Below are positions 16,534 to 24,943 of a DNA stretch of 64,000 bases, piece after piece. The position numbers and the translations under genes are program-made. Numbering within the stretch: position 1 is the stretch's first letter; each line of letters begins with the position of its first letter. The DNA comes from Muribaculaceae bacterium (GTDB lineage Bacteria; Bacteroidota; Bacteroidia; Bacteroidales; Muribaculaceae). The notes under the pieces were generated by a model. The model was not told the origin of the DNA. It was given only the letters and a program-made list of their open reading frames with translations, and ran no database searches. Location: contig JAFQZK010000004.1 of NCBI GenBank assembly GCA_017405965.1, forward strand, positions 1 through 64,000. Reading direction: 5' to 3'.

Positions 16534-18336
16534 ATGATTGAGTTTAAGTCGATAGGCTTTGAGGACCTGGAGATCATCCGCCCTTATCTGCGGTGGGACG
16601 ATGTCCAAGGCTGCGAATGGAGCAGCGTGAACCTGCTCACGTGGAACCGCTTCGGGCTGGAGTATGCCATCGTCAAGGGATGCCTGGAGTTACGGTTCAT
16701 CTATGACGGGCAATACACCCACACCATGCCGTTGCCGCCAGTGCCTGAAGGTGTTGAGCACCCGCGCCTGGCCAATGTCCTCAATGGAGACGCAAAATTT
16801 TGCGTCTTTACGAGTCAAAAGTCCGAAGACTGTTGTTTTGCCAATGTCATCAGCGACTTGCGCGATGAGTGCTTCGCCCATCATCAACCCTTCAGCATCA
16901 TCAACATCAATCAATCAGGAATCGACTTCCTGCAGCGGGCATTCCCCGGTGAGTTTGAATTCTCCGGGTCGATGACCGAGCGCTATGACTACATCTGTCT
17001 GCGTGAGAACATCATCAACCTGCCCGGTCATGCACTGAGACCCAAGCGTCAACACCTGTCGCAGTTCCCGAAATTTTACCCTGATCTCGAATACCGCCCG
17101 CTGGAACCGAGCCTGTTTCCCGAGTGCATGCAGCTGTTGCAACGCTGGAGCGACAATGCCGAGGCCATCGGCCATCTCCAGGGCGCCGACAGCAAGGTGA
17201 TGGAACGCGAGTCCATCAGCCAGGTGTTCGACAACTGGGAGCGATTCGGAGCCATCGGCGGGGCGCTGTTCGTGGACGGCAAGATGGTGGCATTTACCTA
17301 TGGCGCACCCATCAACGTAAACACCTTTGACCTGTGCGTCGAGAAGGCCGACATCAACTATAAGGGCGTTTACACCGTTGTGCGCCACAACTTCATGCAG
17401 CAGATTCCCGAGCAGTACACCTATATCAACCTGGAAGAGGATTTAGGCCTGCCGGGACTGCGGCGCGCCAAGTCGTCCTATCATCCAGCTTATCAGATTC
17501 AGAAAGACCGCGCCGTTTCCTATCCCGAATTGTCAGTTAAACAAGAGGAGCTGAAGCGTACTGGCGCGCACCACCTGATGAAAACGGTATTCAACGACAG
17601 CGACGAGGCGCTTGACATCTTCTTCACACACGTTTATAGCCCAGCCGGCAACTACTGCCGCAACCACGATGGACAAGTCGTGTCGGCCGCCCAGGCCCTG
17701 CCCTACCGCCTGCTTTATCACGGCCATCAGGCCGACGTCGTCTATCTCTATGCCGTGGGCACCCTGACCGAGTGGCGCGGCCAGCATCTGATTTCGCGCC
17801 TGTTGAAGTATATGCACCGCGGCCTTCTGTGCCAGGGCAAAGTGTTCTCGACGCTGCTGATCGAGCAACCCGGCCTGCAGGAGATGTACGAGAAACTCGG
17901 CTATGCCCAAGTAGGCACAGCCCCGTTGCAGGACGAGAACGTGGTGGAAAACGGTTTTGCAGCCTATGACCAGTGGCAGCGTTCACGCCCCTGCGTGCTG
18001 CTGCAGGATGAGCGAAACTGGGAATCGCTGCAGGTCTACAGCCATTTCGACAAGTCCTATTACCTTGTCAAGCCGCACTACAAGGGTATGGTGCGTGTCG
18101 TCAATGTCCTGGAAGCCCTGCGGCTCTATGCCACCGCCCATAGCGACCGATCGCTCACACTTCGGGTCATCGGCGACGAGCACATCAGCGAGAACAACGG
18201 CTGCTATGCCATCGGCGACGGCACAGCACAGCACATTGCCCGTTGCACCAGCATCAAGACAACACTGACGATCAATCAGTTAGCAGAATTCCTCTTCAAG
18301 GACAGTCCTCTCGAGATGCCCCTGATGCTGCTGTAA
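16534..18336 (+). CDS. DUF2156 (LPG-synthase-C-like) and Eis/GNAT-SCP2-like acetyltransferase fusion
   Basis: Residues about 1-320 match DUF2156, the acyl-transferase-like fold of lysyl-phosphatidylglycerol synthases (RPYLRWDDVQGCEW, PKRQHLSQFPKFYPD, INLEEDLGLPGLRRAKSSYHP). Residues about 350-470 look like a GNAT N-acetyltransferase with VVYLYAVGTLTEWRGQHLIS for the acetyl-CoA loop. The last 130 residues resemble the SCP2-like tail of Eis-type acetyltransferases. The two halves are usually separate adjacent genes in Bacteroidetes; here they form one 600-residue chain. A copy of the GACGCAAAATTTTGCGTC palindrome lies in frame and encodes GDAKFCVFT (about residues 86-94). The acceptor substrate is unknown. 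Confidence 0.8.
   Translation: MIEFKSIGFEDLEIIRPYLRWDDVQGCEWSSVNLLTWNRFGLEYAIVKGCLELRFIYDGQYTHTMPLPPVPEGVEHPRLANVLNGDAKFCVFTSQKSEDCCFANVISDLRDECFAHHQPFSIININQSGIDFLQRAFPGEFEFSGSMTERYDYICLRENIINLPGHALRPKRQHLSQFPKFYPDLEYRPLEPSLFPECMQLLQRWSDNAEAIGHLQGADSKVMERESISQVFDNWERFGAIGGALFVDGKMVAFTYGAPINVNTFDLCVEKADINYKGVYTVVRHNFMQQIPEQYTYINLEEDLGLPGLRRAKSSYHPAYQIQKDRAVSYPELSVKQEELKRTGAHHLMKTVFNDSDEALDIFFTHVYSPAGNYCRNHDGQVVSAAQALPYRLLYHGHQADVVYLYAVGTLTEWRGQHLISRLLKYMHRGLLCQGKVFSTLLIEQPGLQEMYEKLGYAQVGTAPLQDENVVENGFAAYDQWQRSRPCVLLQDERNWESLQVYSHFDKSYYLVKPHYKGMVRVVNVLEALRLYATAHSDRSLTLRVIGDEHISENNGCYAIGDGTAQHIARCTSIKTTLTINQLAEFLFKDSPLEMPLMLL
16788..16807. repeat. GACGC palindrome, copy 1 (inside a coding sequence)
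   Basis: AGACGCAAAATTTTGCGTCT is a perfect 20-base palindrome within the DUF2156/GNAT gene. The same core occurs at 18371-18398, 33483-33507, 58423-58444 and 58476-58500. Confidence 0.9.
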
Positions 18337-18370
18337 TCCAGACAAATAAAAATCCTGATATCCACAATCT

Positions 18371-18398
18371 GTAGAGACGCAAGATTTTGCGTCTCTAC
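18371..18398. repeat. GACGC palindrome, copy 2 (intergenic)
   Basis: GTAGAGACGCAAGATTTTGC followed by GTCTCTAC lies between the convergent genes ending at 18336 and 18408. The hairpin could act as a bidirectional stop or mRNA 3'-end structure. Confidence 0.88.
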
Positions 18399-18407
18399 AA
18401 GTAACGA

Positions 18408-19976
18408 TTAACGGATGATGTCTTCCACATCGGTCACGTTCTCGTGGCCGCAACCCTCGTCGCACAGGGAGCCGAACGGGTCGCTCTTCGCAGCGGGAAA
18501 ACTGTAGAATATCCAATGTACGGGCTTGCGGAACCCGAATTTGCGACCGTTGTGCTCGTGAACCGGGGCTTGATAAACCACCGTCACACCACTCACATAC
18601 TTGTCGTTATCGTAAGGACTGAACCTGACCCCATTGGTTTCGATATAGGCCAAATCCTCGCGACAGTCATGCTCGACGATATTCGGCGGCAAGACGCGGT
18701 TACCGCCCAAGACGTTCCGGGCTACGGCCAGATACTCGGGCGTGGCCACCTTCTCCCAGCGACGGCTGGCATGGGCAAACCAGCCGCACTCGGTCGCCCA
18801 TTTAGCGACTTCCTGAATCGAAACGTTATCGGCCTCGGGGTGGCGGCGCTCGAACAGGTTGAGCAGCAGCGACAACTCGGCAGCGGCGCCCTCGAGCGAA
18901 CCTTGCTCGGCGCGTCCCAGCACTGCAAAGAAGTTGTAGCACTCGTCGGCAGTCTTGCTATACACCGTGGTATCGGAGCGCGTGTAGGCACGACCAGGGA
19001 TGAAATGGAGGCCTTCCTGCGCATTAGAGAGAAGGGCAGTGAAATACTTGAGAGCTTCGTCGAGAGGCATGAATCGGGAAGCATCGGGCTGACCTTTCAG
19101 GTGCTGTTTAATGGCTTCCTCGGGGTGATATTGCACACCCAGGGCAAAATGCTTGTCGGTGCGCTCAATGGCTTCGATAATCTCTACGCCATCGGTCATT
19201 GTGACACCTGTCACCCGCAACGGGGTTCCTGTCACATCACCCACAACTTGATGATGCCACGAGGGCACGTCACGGATGGTTTCAGAGCCTGTGACAGCAT
19301 AGAGCAATGAATTGCGGTCGGTCACCACGACGTCATGGGGCGTGTAGTAACGCTTGCCCTCGGCATCACGCTGCATGCGGTGCAGGTAATGGTATGGTTG
19401 GCCCAAACCTTCGAAGTAAGTCGGCAGGTCTTGAATGAGCGGAGCACCTGATACGACACCCAGCATCTGCATGCCGCGGCACAGGCCCAGCACGGGAATG
19501 TCGTGATCCAGGCAATAGGCCATCGTGAGGTATTCCGACACGTCGCGCGTGGCATTGGCGGGACTGTCGTCGGCAATGCCGTGCCAAGTCTGGGGAACGG
19601 CAAACAGCGTGGAACTGATGTCACCGCCGCCCAGGAAGACGACTGCCTGCACCCCGGCCAGCAACGCCTCGGCATCGGTACCGTGATAAGTATCACGTTT
19701 GACAATGTCGGCATACTCCTGTCGCAACACGCCGTTCTCATCGGTATATTGCGGGCTTAAGGCGCTGCCGTCGTAGTCGAATCCAGTAGGACGCATCTGC
19801 GGCAGAAACACCGCCTCGCCGCCAGCAGCCTCGATGGAGAGAACGACGCGCTCACGGGCGGCCTCGTTGGGCTGCCACGCCAAGCCGACACGCACCTTTT
19901 CTCCTGCCGTTGCTGCAAGCGCCACGGTAAGCGTCAACAGGCCTAAGGTCCAATATCTCAAAAAACTGTGTTTCAT
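18408..19976 (-). CDS. Exported class-I-amidotransferase-like gamma-glutamyl hydrolase (peptidase C26) with C-terminal extension
   Basis: The start MKHSFLRYWTLGLLTLTVAL with ...AATAG is a signal peptide; 28 upstream codons in the open frame precede it but are probably untranslated. Residues about 25-320 form a C26 domain: VVFLGGGDISS, the nucleophile elbow VLGLCRGMQMLG with catalytic Cys, and FALGVQYHPEEA with catalytic His and Glu. Such enzymes cleave gamma-glutamyl amide bonds. About 190 extra residues follow (ECYNFFAVLGRAEQGSLEGA, CGWFAHASRRWEKVATPEYL, KPVHWIFYSFPAAKSDPFG). They are reminiscent of SleB/Hydrolase_2-type cell-wall hydrolases, but I cannot confirm this. The gene lies 22 bases downstream of the P1 peptidase, in the same operon, suggesting peptide or peptidoglycan turnover. 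Confidence 0.82.
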   Translation of the reverse strand: MKHSFLRYWTLGLLTLTVALAATAGEKVRVGLAWQPNEAARERVVLSIEAAGGEAVFLPQMRPTGFDYDGSALSPQYTDENGVLRQEYADIVKRDTYHGTDAEALLAGVQAVVFLGGGDISSTLFAVPQTWHGIADDSPANATRDVSEYLTMAYCLDHDIPVLGLCRGMQMLGVVSGAPLIQDLPTYFEGLGQPYHYLHRMQRDAEGKRYYTPHDVVVTDRNSLLYAVTGSETIRDVPSWHHQVVGDVTGTPLRVTGVTMTDGVEIIEAIERTDKHFALGVQYHPEEAIKQHLKGQPDASRFMPLDEALKYFTALLSNAQEGLHFIPGRAYTRSDTTVYSKTADECYNFFAVLGRAEQGSLEGAAAELSLLLNLFERRHPEADNVSIQEVAKWATECGWFAHASRRWEKVATPEYLAVARNVLGGNRVLPPNIVEHDCREDLAYIETNGVRFSPYDNDKYVSGVTVVYQAPVHEHNGRKFGFRKPVHWIFYSFPAAKSDPFGSLCDEGCGHENVTDVEDIIR

Positions 19977-19998
19977 CTTATCTGGATTGAAGGGGTTA

Positions 19999-21132
19999 TT
20001 ATCTGTTTCTGAGCATTTCCAACACTTGTTCGACTGGCAGGGCATCCACATGGTTACCACCCCTGCCGGTCATCTCCTCGGCCATGAACAGGGAGTTCCA
20101 CAAGGCCTCGGCAGTGGCTTCGATGGTGGCGGCAAAGATGGACGACATCTCGCCATTGGCCAGCACGGTCGAGGTGATGGTCTTGGCGTTACTGTCGATG
20201 AGGTTCCCTGGGGCGACCGACAGGGCGATCACATAGTCGCCACTGCCGTTCGAGGCGATGCCTCCGGTCTTGGCCATGCCCATCATGGCTCGCTTGGCCA
20301 CGCGCTCCAGGTTGCGGGAGTCGAGCGGGGCATCGGTGATAACGACCATCATGCAGGAACCGTCCACATTCTCGCTCTTCTTGACGTGGTTGACGAAGTC
20401 ATGCTTGTGAAGCCGTTGTCCCACCTGCACGCCGTCAATCTCAAGGATGCCACCGTAGTTGGTCTGGACCAGCACGCCGACGGTGTAGCCGCCCAAGGAT
20501 TCAGGCAACACGCGCGACGAGGTGCCGATGCCGCCCTTGAAACCGAAGCATATCGTACCCGTTCCGGCACCCACGTTGCCCTGCTCCACGGGGCCGCCAT
20601 GCGCCTTGATGATGGCATCGATGACCATCTGGGGCGTGACGTGCATGCCGCGTATGTCGTTCAGGCGGCCGTCATTGGTCTCACCCACAACGGCATTGAC
20701 CGATCTCTCTTGCTCGTTGCCGGGCTGCATCAGTGTGTAGCGTACAACCCCCTCAATGCCAGCAGCGACGCTCAAGGTATTCGTTAAAACGACAGGCGTC
20801 TCGATATTGCCGAGTTCGCGCACCTGGGTCACGCCCGCCAGTTTGCCGAAGCCGTTGCCCACATAGATGGCGGCCGGCACCTTGTTGCGGAAGATGTTGC
20901 CCTGGTGCGGCACAATCGCGGTGACACCCGTGCGCACGCTGTCGCCCTCGATCAGCGTCACATGGCCCACCGTCACGCCAGGCACATCGGTAATCGCATT
21001 ATACCTGCCAGTCTCGAAGATTCCCGTAGGGAACCCCCATTCCCGCAACGTCTTGTGCTCCTGGGCCACAAGCATCGCAACCCCCAGCGCCATAGCTAAA
21101 ACAAATAAAAAACATCGTCTCATCATCGCCAT
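19999..21132 (-). CDS. P1-family peptidase (DmpA-like self-processing aminopeptidase), exported
   Basis: The start is placed at 21132 (MAMMRRCFLFVLAMALGVAM...VAQ, a signal peptide); ATGs at 21126 and 21123 are equally possible. The body matches the DmpA/L-aminopeptidase family: AITDVPGVTVGHVTL, PAAIYVGNGFGKLAG and GAGTGTICFGFKGGIGTSSR. In this family the chain self-cleaves before the Ser in the GTSSR motif to release the nucleophile. GIASNGSGDYVIALS near the C-terminus is also typical. The 377 residues are the usual size. A C26 hydrolase follows 22 bases later. It is likely periplasmic, releasing N-terminal residues from short peptides. Confidence 0.9.
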   Translation of the reverse strand: MAMMRRCFLFVLAMALGVAMLVAQEHKTLREWGFPTGIFETGRYNAITDVPGVTVGHVTLIEGDSVRTGVTAIVPHQGNIFRNKVPAAIYVGNGFGKLAGVTQVRELGNIETPVVLTNTLSVAAGIEGVVRYTLMQPGNEQERSVNAVVGETNDGRLNDIRGMHVTPQMVIDAIIKAHGGPVEQGNVGAGTGTICFGFKGGIGTSSRVLPESLGGYTVGVLVQTNYGGILEIDGVQVGQRLHKHDFVNHVKKSENVDGSCMMVVITDAPLDSRNLERVAKRAMMGMAKTGGIASNGSGDYVIALSVAPGNLIDSNAKTITSTVLANGEMSSIFAATIEATAEALWNSLFMAEEMTGRGGNHVDALPVEQVLEMLRNR

Positions 21133-21298
21133 TTTCAGTACGTATTCTTTGAATCGAATACAAATAACGCAGTTTTTCTTGAACCTGCCAAAGAAATCAC
21201 AAAAAAGAGGTGATGGACAGCACATTTATCTCAGTGAACAATCGCGCTGAACGACACAAAAAGAGGCCACACCATTACGCTCATAATGAAATAATTAG

Positions 21299-21306
21299 TA
21301 TTTTTG
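21299..21306 (+). promoter_or_regulatory. -7 element of the 21333 gene
   Basis: TATTTTTG fits TAnnTTTG 27 bases before the ATG. This supports the start at 21333 rather than the longer open frame beginning at 21210. Confidence 0.5.
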
Positions 21307-21332
21307 CGCACCTAACCAGTACTGTATTCATC

Positions 21333-22112
21333 ATGAGACTCCGCTACATACTTCTGATATCGGCATGGCTGCTGGCAGCTGTGGCATCGGCCCAAGGTCA
21401 CAACGACACCATCAAGGTCATGACTTTTAATCTCCATGCAGGCCATGATGCCAGCCTGGAGCAGATAGGGCTGCTCATCAAGCAGCACCAGCCCGATTTC
21501 GTTGCCTTGCAAGAAGTTGACCTGTACACCCACCGCACTAATTGCCCACACCAGAACAACCGTGATTTCATCACCGAGTTAGCCTATTTCAGCGGTATGC
21601 AAGGACTGTTCGGACCCACCATCAAATTCAGTGGAGGACATTACGGCATCGGTCTGCTCACACGGCATCAGTTTGTCGAAGTGAGCAACATCAAGTTACC
21701 GCATCCCGTCGCCCGCATGGAGCAGCGAGGCCTGCTCCAGGGAACCTTTATCCTGCCCGATGGCGACACCATCATGTTTGCGAGCACCCATCTTGAGGCC
21801 TTTGACAGTATCAGCCGCGAAGCCCAGGCCCAGTTCCTACTGAACCATTTAGCCGATTCAACACATCCCGTCATTCTGGCCGGAGACTTCAATGCATCAC
21901 CCGATGACCAAGTGATCGGGCTTCTCACAAACCAGTGGCTGGACTGCACTGCGGGCGATTTCACCTTCAGCGTCAACAACCCCAGCGAGAAGATCGACTA
22001 CATCCTTGCCCGCCCCATCCAGGCATGGCGCACCATCGACTCACAAGTCATTCCCGTCAAAATGAGCGACCACTTTCCCGTCATAGCGACCCTTGTCATC
22101 AGCCACGAGTAA
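21333..22112 (+). CDS. Exported endonuclease/exonuclease/phosphatase-family protein
   Basis: The start MRLRYILLISAWLLAAVASA gives a signal peptide. The 260-residue protein has the EEP-fold motifs: VMTFNLHAG, FVALQEVD (metal-binding Glu), GIGLLTRH, FASTHLEA, ILAGDFNASPDD (catalytic Asp/Asn), EKIDYILA and MSDHFPVIA (catalytic Asp-His). Family members hydrolyse nucleic acids, sphingomyelin or inositol phosphates; being exported, it is likely a secreted phosphodiesterase or nuclease. It is a single gene and the last one before the AT-rich island. Confidence 0.9.
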   Translation: MRLRYILLISAWLLAAVASAQGHNDTIKVMTFNLHAGHDASLEQIGLLIKQHQPDFVALQEVDLYTHRTNCPHQNNRDFITELAYFSGMQGLFGPTIKFSGGHYGIGLLTRHQFVEVSNIKLPHPVARMEQRGLLQGTFILPDGDTIMFASTHLEAFDSISREAQAQFLLNHLADSTHPVILAGDFNASPDDQVIGLLTNQWLDCTAGDFTFSVNNPSEKIDYILARPIQAWRTIDSQVIPVKMSDHFPVIATLVISHE

Positions 22113-22119
22113 CCCCAAC

Positions 22120-22170
22120 CAAGCCGCAAAAAGGGGCAAAAAGGGGGAGCGCACGCACCCCCAAAACAAT
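22120..22170. repeat. Right-end fragment of the island's GC-rich repeat
   Basis: GCAAAAAGGGGGAGCGCACG followed by CACCCCC matches the right ends of the repeats at 27029-27186 and 30799-30956. No tRNA-derived part is present here. It marks the left border of the AT-rich region. Confidence 0.6.
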
Positions 22171-22211
22171 ACAACTAGAAATCATAACCAAAGTATCAGT
22201 TCACGGCTTCT

Positions 22212-22268
22212 TCAGGCAATAATGAGCAAAACTTTTCGTAACTTTGCATTGTTTACCAAAGTGGTATT
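22212..22268 (+). promoter_or_regulatory. Promoter block shared with 31913-31973
   Basis: The block contains GGCAAT, then CAAAACTT, TAACTTTG (22239-22246) and TACCAAAGTGGTAT. The same ordered words occur at 31913-31973 upstream of another island gene, with the same spacing to within one base. It drives the SIR2-like gene at 22301. Confidence 0.6.
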
Positions 22269-22300
22269 ATAGAATAAAATCCTTGAATTAGACTTTAATC

Positions 22301-23572
22301 ATGAACAATCGAACAATAGCAATTTTAGGCGCAGGTGCTGTATTGGATTTTGATTTCAATGGAATTGAGAAACCGACAACTGCGAATATTACTAGAATTT
22401 GTACTGAACAAAAAGTACAGGGGTTATATGTTGAAGAAATTGACTTGATAAGGCAAATCTATGAAAAGATAGAAACTGCAACAAAGACTGAATACCTGAG
22501 GCTTCATCCTGAAGTTAGACACTATAAACCCAATCTGTCGTTTGAAGATCTTTTTGAAGTGATAGAAACTCTATATTCATATAATAGCACTTGGAACCAT
22601 GAGCATTATCCAATATCTCTAATATCTGCTCTTGTCAATTCAGAAATCCATTTTGAGTCTATCGAATATTTTAGATCAATGCTTGCTATTGTAAAAACAA
22701 TAGTAGACATTGTGGATGCATATGATAAGAAATTTAGAAGTGATAACTGCGAATTGTGGTATAAGCATTTTTGGAAAAGTTTCAATGGTCAAATAGACGT
22801 ATTCAATTTCAATTATGATACCACAATAGAGAATAGCCTAGAAAAATACAACGATGGTTTTGTCGGATTTACCCAGGACTACGAACGTTTTGAGCCTGAA
22901 GTATTGTGGAATGCGGACAGTGCTACTCCAACAGTAAACCATTTACATGGCTGTATATTGTATGCCGATGTGAATCCTAAGCCAGTAGAGTTTTATTATA
23001 ATCATCGTGACCTTTATAAGTTCTATTCCGTAGAGGGTTGGAAATCTATCTTTGGCTATCATTGGATGCCACGCAATCAAGTTGGCGACAATATCTTCTA
23101 CACCCCTATTGCCACTGGTCTAAAGAAAACGGATAAGTTATGTTACATGCCACATAATATTTACCATGCCCACCTTGTGAAGAAGATTATTGAGAATCCA
23201 TCTTTACTGATTTGTGGATATTCCTTTGGTGACTTATATGCCAATCAGATATTAGAAAGACACAAACTAATACATAACAAGAACCAAAGAGTTGTGATAA
23301 TAGACAAATGGCCTGACTATGTAAATGACGATAATGTTAGTTTGTATCGATACTATATGGACCATACCTCAAGTGGATTCAAGGAATTTGCAGCAAGAAT
23401 AACAGAAGGCGGTATAGCTCCTTTAGAAACATTTAAACGGTTTGACCACATTTCTAATGATTGTTGGCAATCTCCAAATAGTTCGTTAAGATTATATACT
23501 AAAGGTATGAAGAACGCTGTTATGAATCATGCTGATGATATATTAGAGTTTTTGAACATGAAAATCTCGTAA
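22301..23572 (+). CDS. SIR2-like NAD-binding domain protein, probable defence effector
   Basis: The 423-residue protein begins with a Rossmann-type loop, IAILGAGAVLDFDFNGIEKP, and has the other SIR2-like landmarks: VFNFNYDTTIE, VNHLHGCI (catalytic His-Gly region) and SLLICGYSFGDLYANQILE. No signal peptide or membrane segment is seen. SIR2-like proteins of this layout are frequent in bacterial anti-phage systems, where they deplete NAD or bind nucleotides; that role here is inference from the family and the island context. The gene is strongly AT-rich compared with genes before 22.1 kb. It has its own promoter and no obvious coupled partner; the next gene is 124 bases away. Confidence 0.8.
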   Translation: MNNRTIAILGAGAVLDFDFNGIEKPTTANITRICTEQKVQGLYVEEIDLIRQIYEKIETATKTEYLRLHPEVRHYKPNLSFEDLFEVIETLYSYNSTWNHEHYPISLISALVNSEIHFESIEYFRSMLAIVKTIVDIVDAYDKKFRSDNCELWYKHFWKSFNGQIDVFNFNYDTTIENSLEKYNDGFVGFTQDYERFEPEVLWNADSATPTVNHLHGCILYADVNPKPVEFYYNHRDLYKFYSVEGWKSIFGYHWMPRNQVGDNIFYTPIATGLKKTDKLCYMPHNIYHAHLVKKIIENPSLLICGYSFGDLYANQILERHKLIHNKNQRVVIIDKWPDYVNDDNVSLYRYYMDHTSSGFKEFAARITEGGIAPLETFKRFDHISNDCWQSPNSSLRLYTKGMKNAVMNHADDILEFLNMKIS

Positions 23573-23646
23573 ATTGTATGATATTTATCAACGCTTTGTA
23601 TTCTCTCATTCCAATTTTTAAAAGATTGAAAGTCATTGGCAAAAAC

Positions 23647-23676
23647 TTGAATTAAGATATTAATTGAGTATCTTTG
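23647..23676 (+). promoter_or_regulatory. Promoter of the retropepsin/TPR gene
   Basis: TTG (23647-23649), 19 bases, TATCTTTG (23669-23676), and the ATG 21 bases further on. Confidence 0.65.
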
Positions 23677-23696
23677 CGGAATAAAATGAAGACTAT

Positions 23697-24824
23697 ATGA
23701 AACACATTATTGTATTATTCATAGCATTGATGGGTTGTCTTTGCTTAAATGCAGAGGTTAGAATCCATATGGAGAAAGAGGCTGGAGTTTATAAGGTGCC
23801 TTGTCAAGTCAATGGGTTGAAGATGAAATTCATTTTTGATACAGGCGCGGCAAATTTGTCTATATCTTCGACATATGCTGAGATGATGCTTGAAAACGGG
23901 CACCTAAATGACTCCGACTTTAAAGGGACATCACAAGCGACCCTTGCCGATGGAAGTGTTATTGATAATCTTGTTGTTAACTTGAGAAAAGTTGAAATTG
24001 GGGGACTAACAATTGAGAATGTTACAGCTATTGTTGTCCCCACTCAAAATGCTCCACTGCTACTTGGCCAATCCGTTATTCAGCGTCTTGGTAAGGTTTC
24101 TATTGATGGAGATTACTTGGTTATCCACAATGCAAACATCTATACTGAAAAAGAAATTGCAGCTATATATGAAAAAGCAGAAGACTTGTTAGATAATAGA
24201 GTCTATTCTGAAGCATTGAAGAACTTTAAAGTTGTATATGAGTTCTATGGTGAAGACACAAATCCTTGGGTATTATATTCTATGGGAATTTGTTATTCCA
24301 ATCTTAAAGATCGTGAATCTGCTGAAAGATGCCATTTAAAAGCAATTGAATTAGATAATGGAGAAAACCAAGATGGAATTCTTTTTGATGTCTATTCAAA
24401 ATTGGCAAGTATTTTTCATAATAAAAAAGACTACAATCAATCATTGGAGTATTCGTTAATGATGCAGAGATACGCTATTCATAATAAAGAAAAAGCAGAA
24501 GCTTTTGTGTCCATTGCTAGTGATAATTGGAGACTTGAGAAACATAACGAAGCCCTTTTATATTCAAACAAAGCGATAAATGCTTTTAATCTTCTCTTAG
24601 AAAAGAGGAAATTAGATTCTTATGAAGCAGAAGATTATGTTCATTCGTATTTTTGTAAGGGTTGCTCGCTCGAAGAATTACGAAGATATCAAGAGGCAAT
24701 AGAAGCATTTACAATGGGTAAAAATTTCCTTGAGAATTATAAGGATGAGGAATTCTATCAAAATTACATTGATACATTCAATATTAATTTATCCTTTTGT
24801 TATGAAAAACTGGCAAAACATTAA
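23697..24824 (+). CDS. Exported retropepsin-like aspartic protease with TPR repeats
   Basis: The signal peptide ends CLCLNA (about residue 19). Residues 25-145 form a clan-AA aspartic protease half: FIFDTGAANLSIS with the catalytic DTGA, and PLLLGQSVIQRLG near its end, as in bacterial retropepsin-like proteins that work as homodimers. From about residue 155 there are TPR-like helical repeats (YSMGICYSNLKDRESAERCH, VYSKLASIFHNKKDYNQSLE, CKGCSLEELRRYQEAIEAF), which usually bind partner proteins. The product is 375 residues. It is AT-rich like the rest of the island. The substrate is unknown; processing of envelope proteins is a reasonable guess. Confidence 0.85.
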   Translation: MKHIIVLFIALMGCLCLNAEVRIHMEKEAGVYKVPCQVNGLKMKFIFDTGAANLSISSTYAEMMLENGHLNDSDFKGTSQATLADGSVIDNLVVNLRKVEIGGLTIENVTAIVVPTQNAPLLLGQSVIQRLGKVSIDGDYLVIHNANIYTEKEIAAIYEKAEDLLDNRVYSEALKNFKVVYEFYGEDTNPWVLYSMGICYSNLKDRESAERCHLKAIELDNGENQDGILFDVYSKLASIFHNKKDYNQSLEYSLMMQRYAIHNKEKAEAFVSIASDNWRLEKHNEALLYSNKAINAFNLLLEKRKLDSYEAEDYVHSYFCKGCSLEELRRYQEAIEAFTMGKNFLENYKDEEFYQNYIDTFNINLSFCYEKLAKH

Positions 24825-24912
24825 AAAATGCACTAATGTTTGAATAACAGTATTCTAGCTTTTTTACAAGATCAAGAGAACTTTCCCTTTAATGTTTTAG
24901 ACGTTTATTATA

Positions 24913-24920
24913 TACTTTTG
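24913..24920 (+). promoter_or_regulatory. -7 element of the AlbA_2 gene
   Basis: TACTTTTG fits TAnnTTTG 23 bases before the ATG at 24944. No good -33 box is visible. Confidence 0.45.
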
Positions 24921-24943
24921 CATTCTTAACAAGTGACATTACA

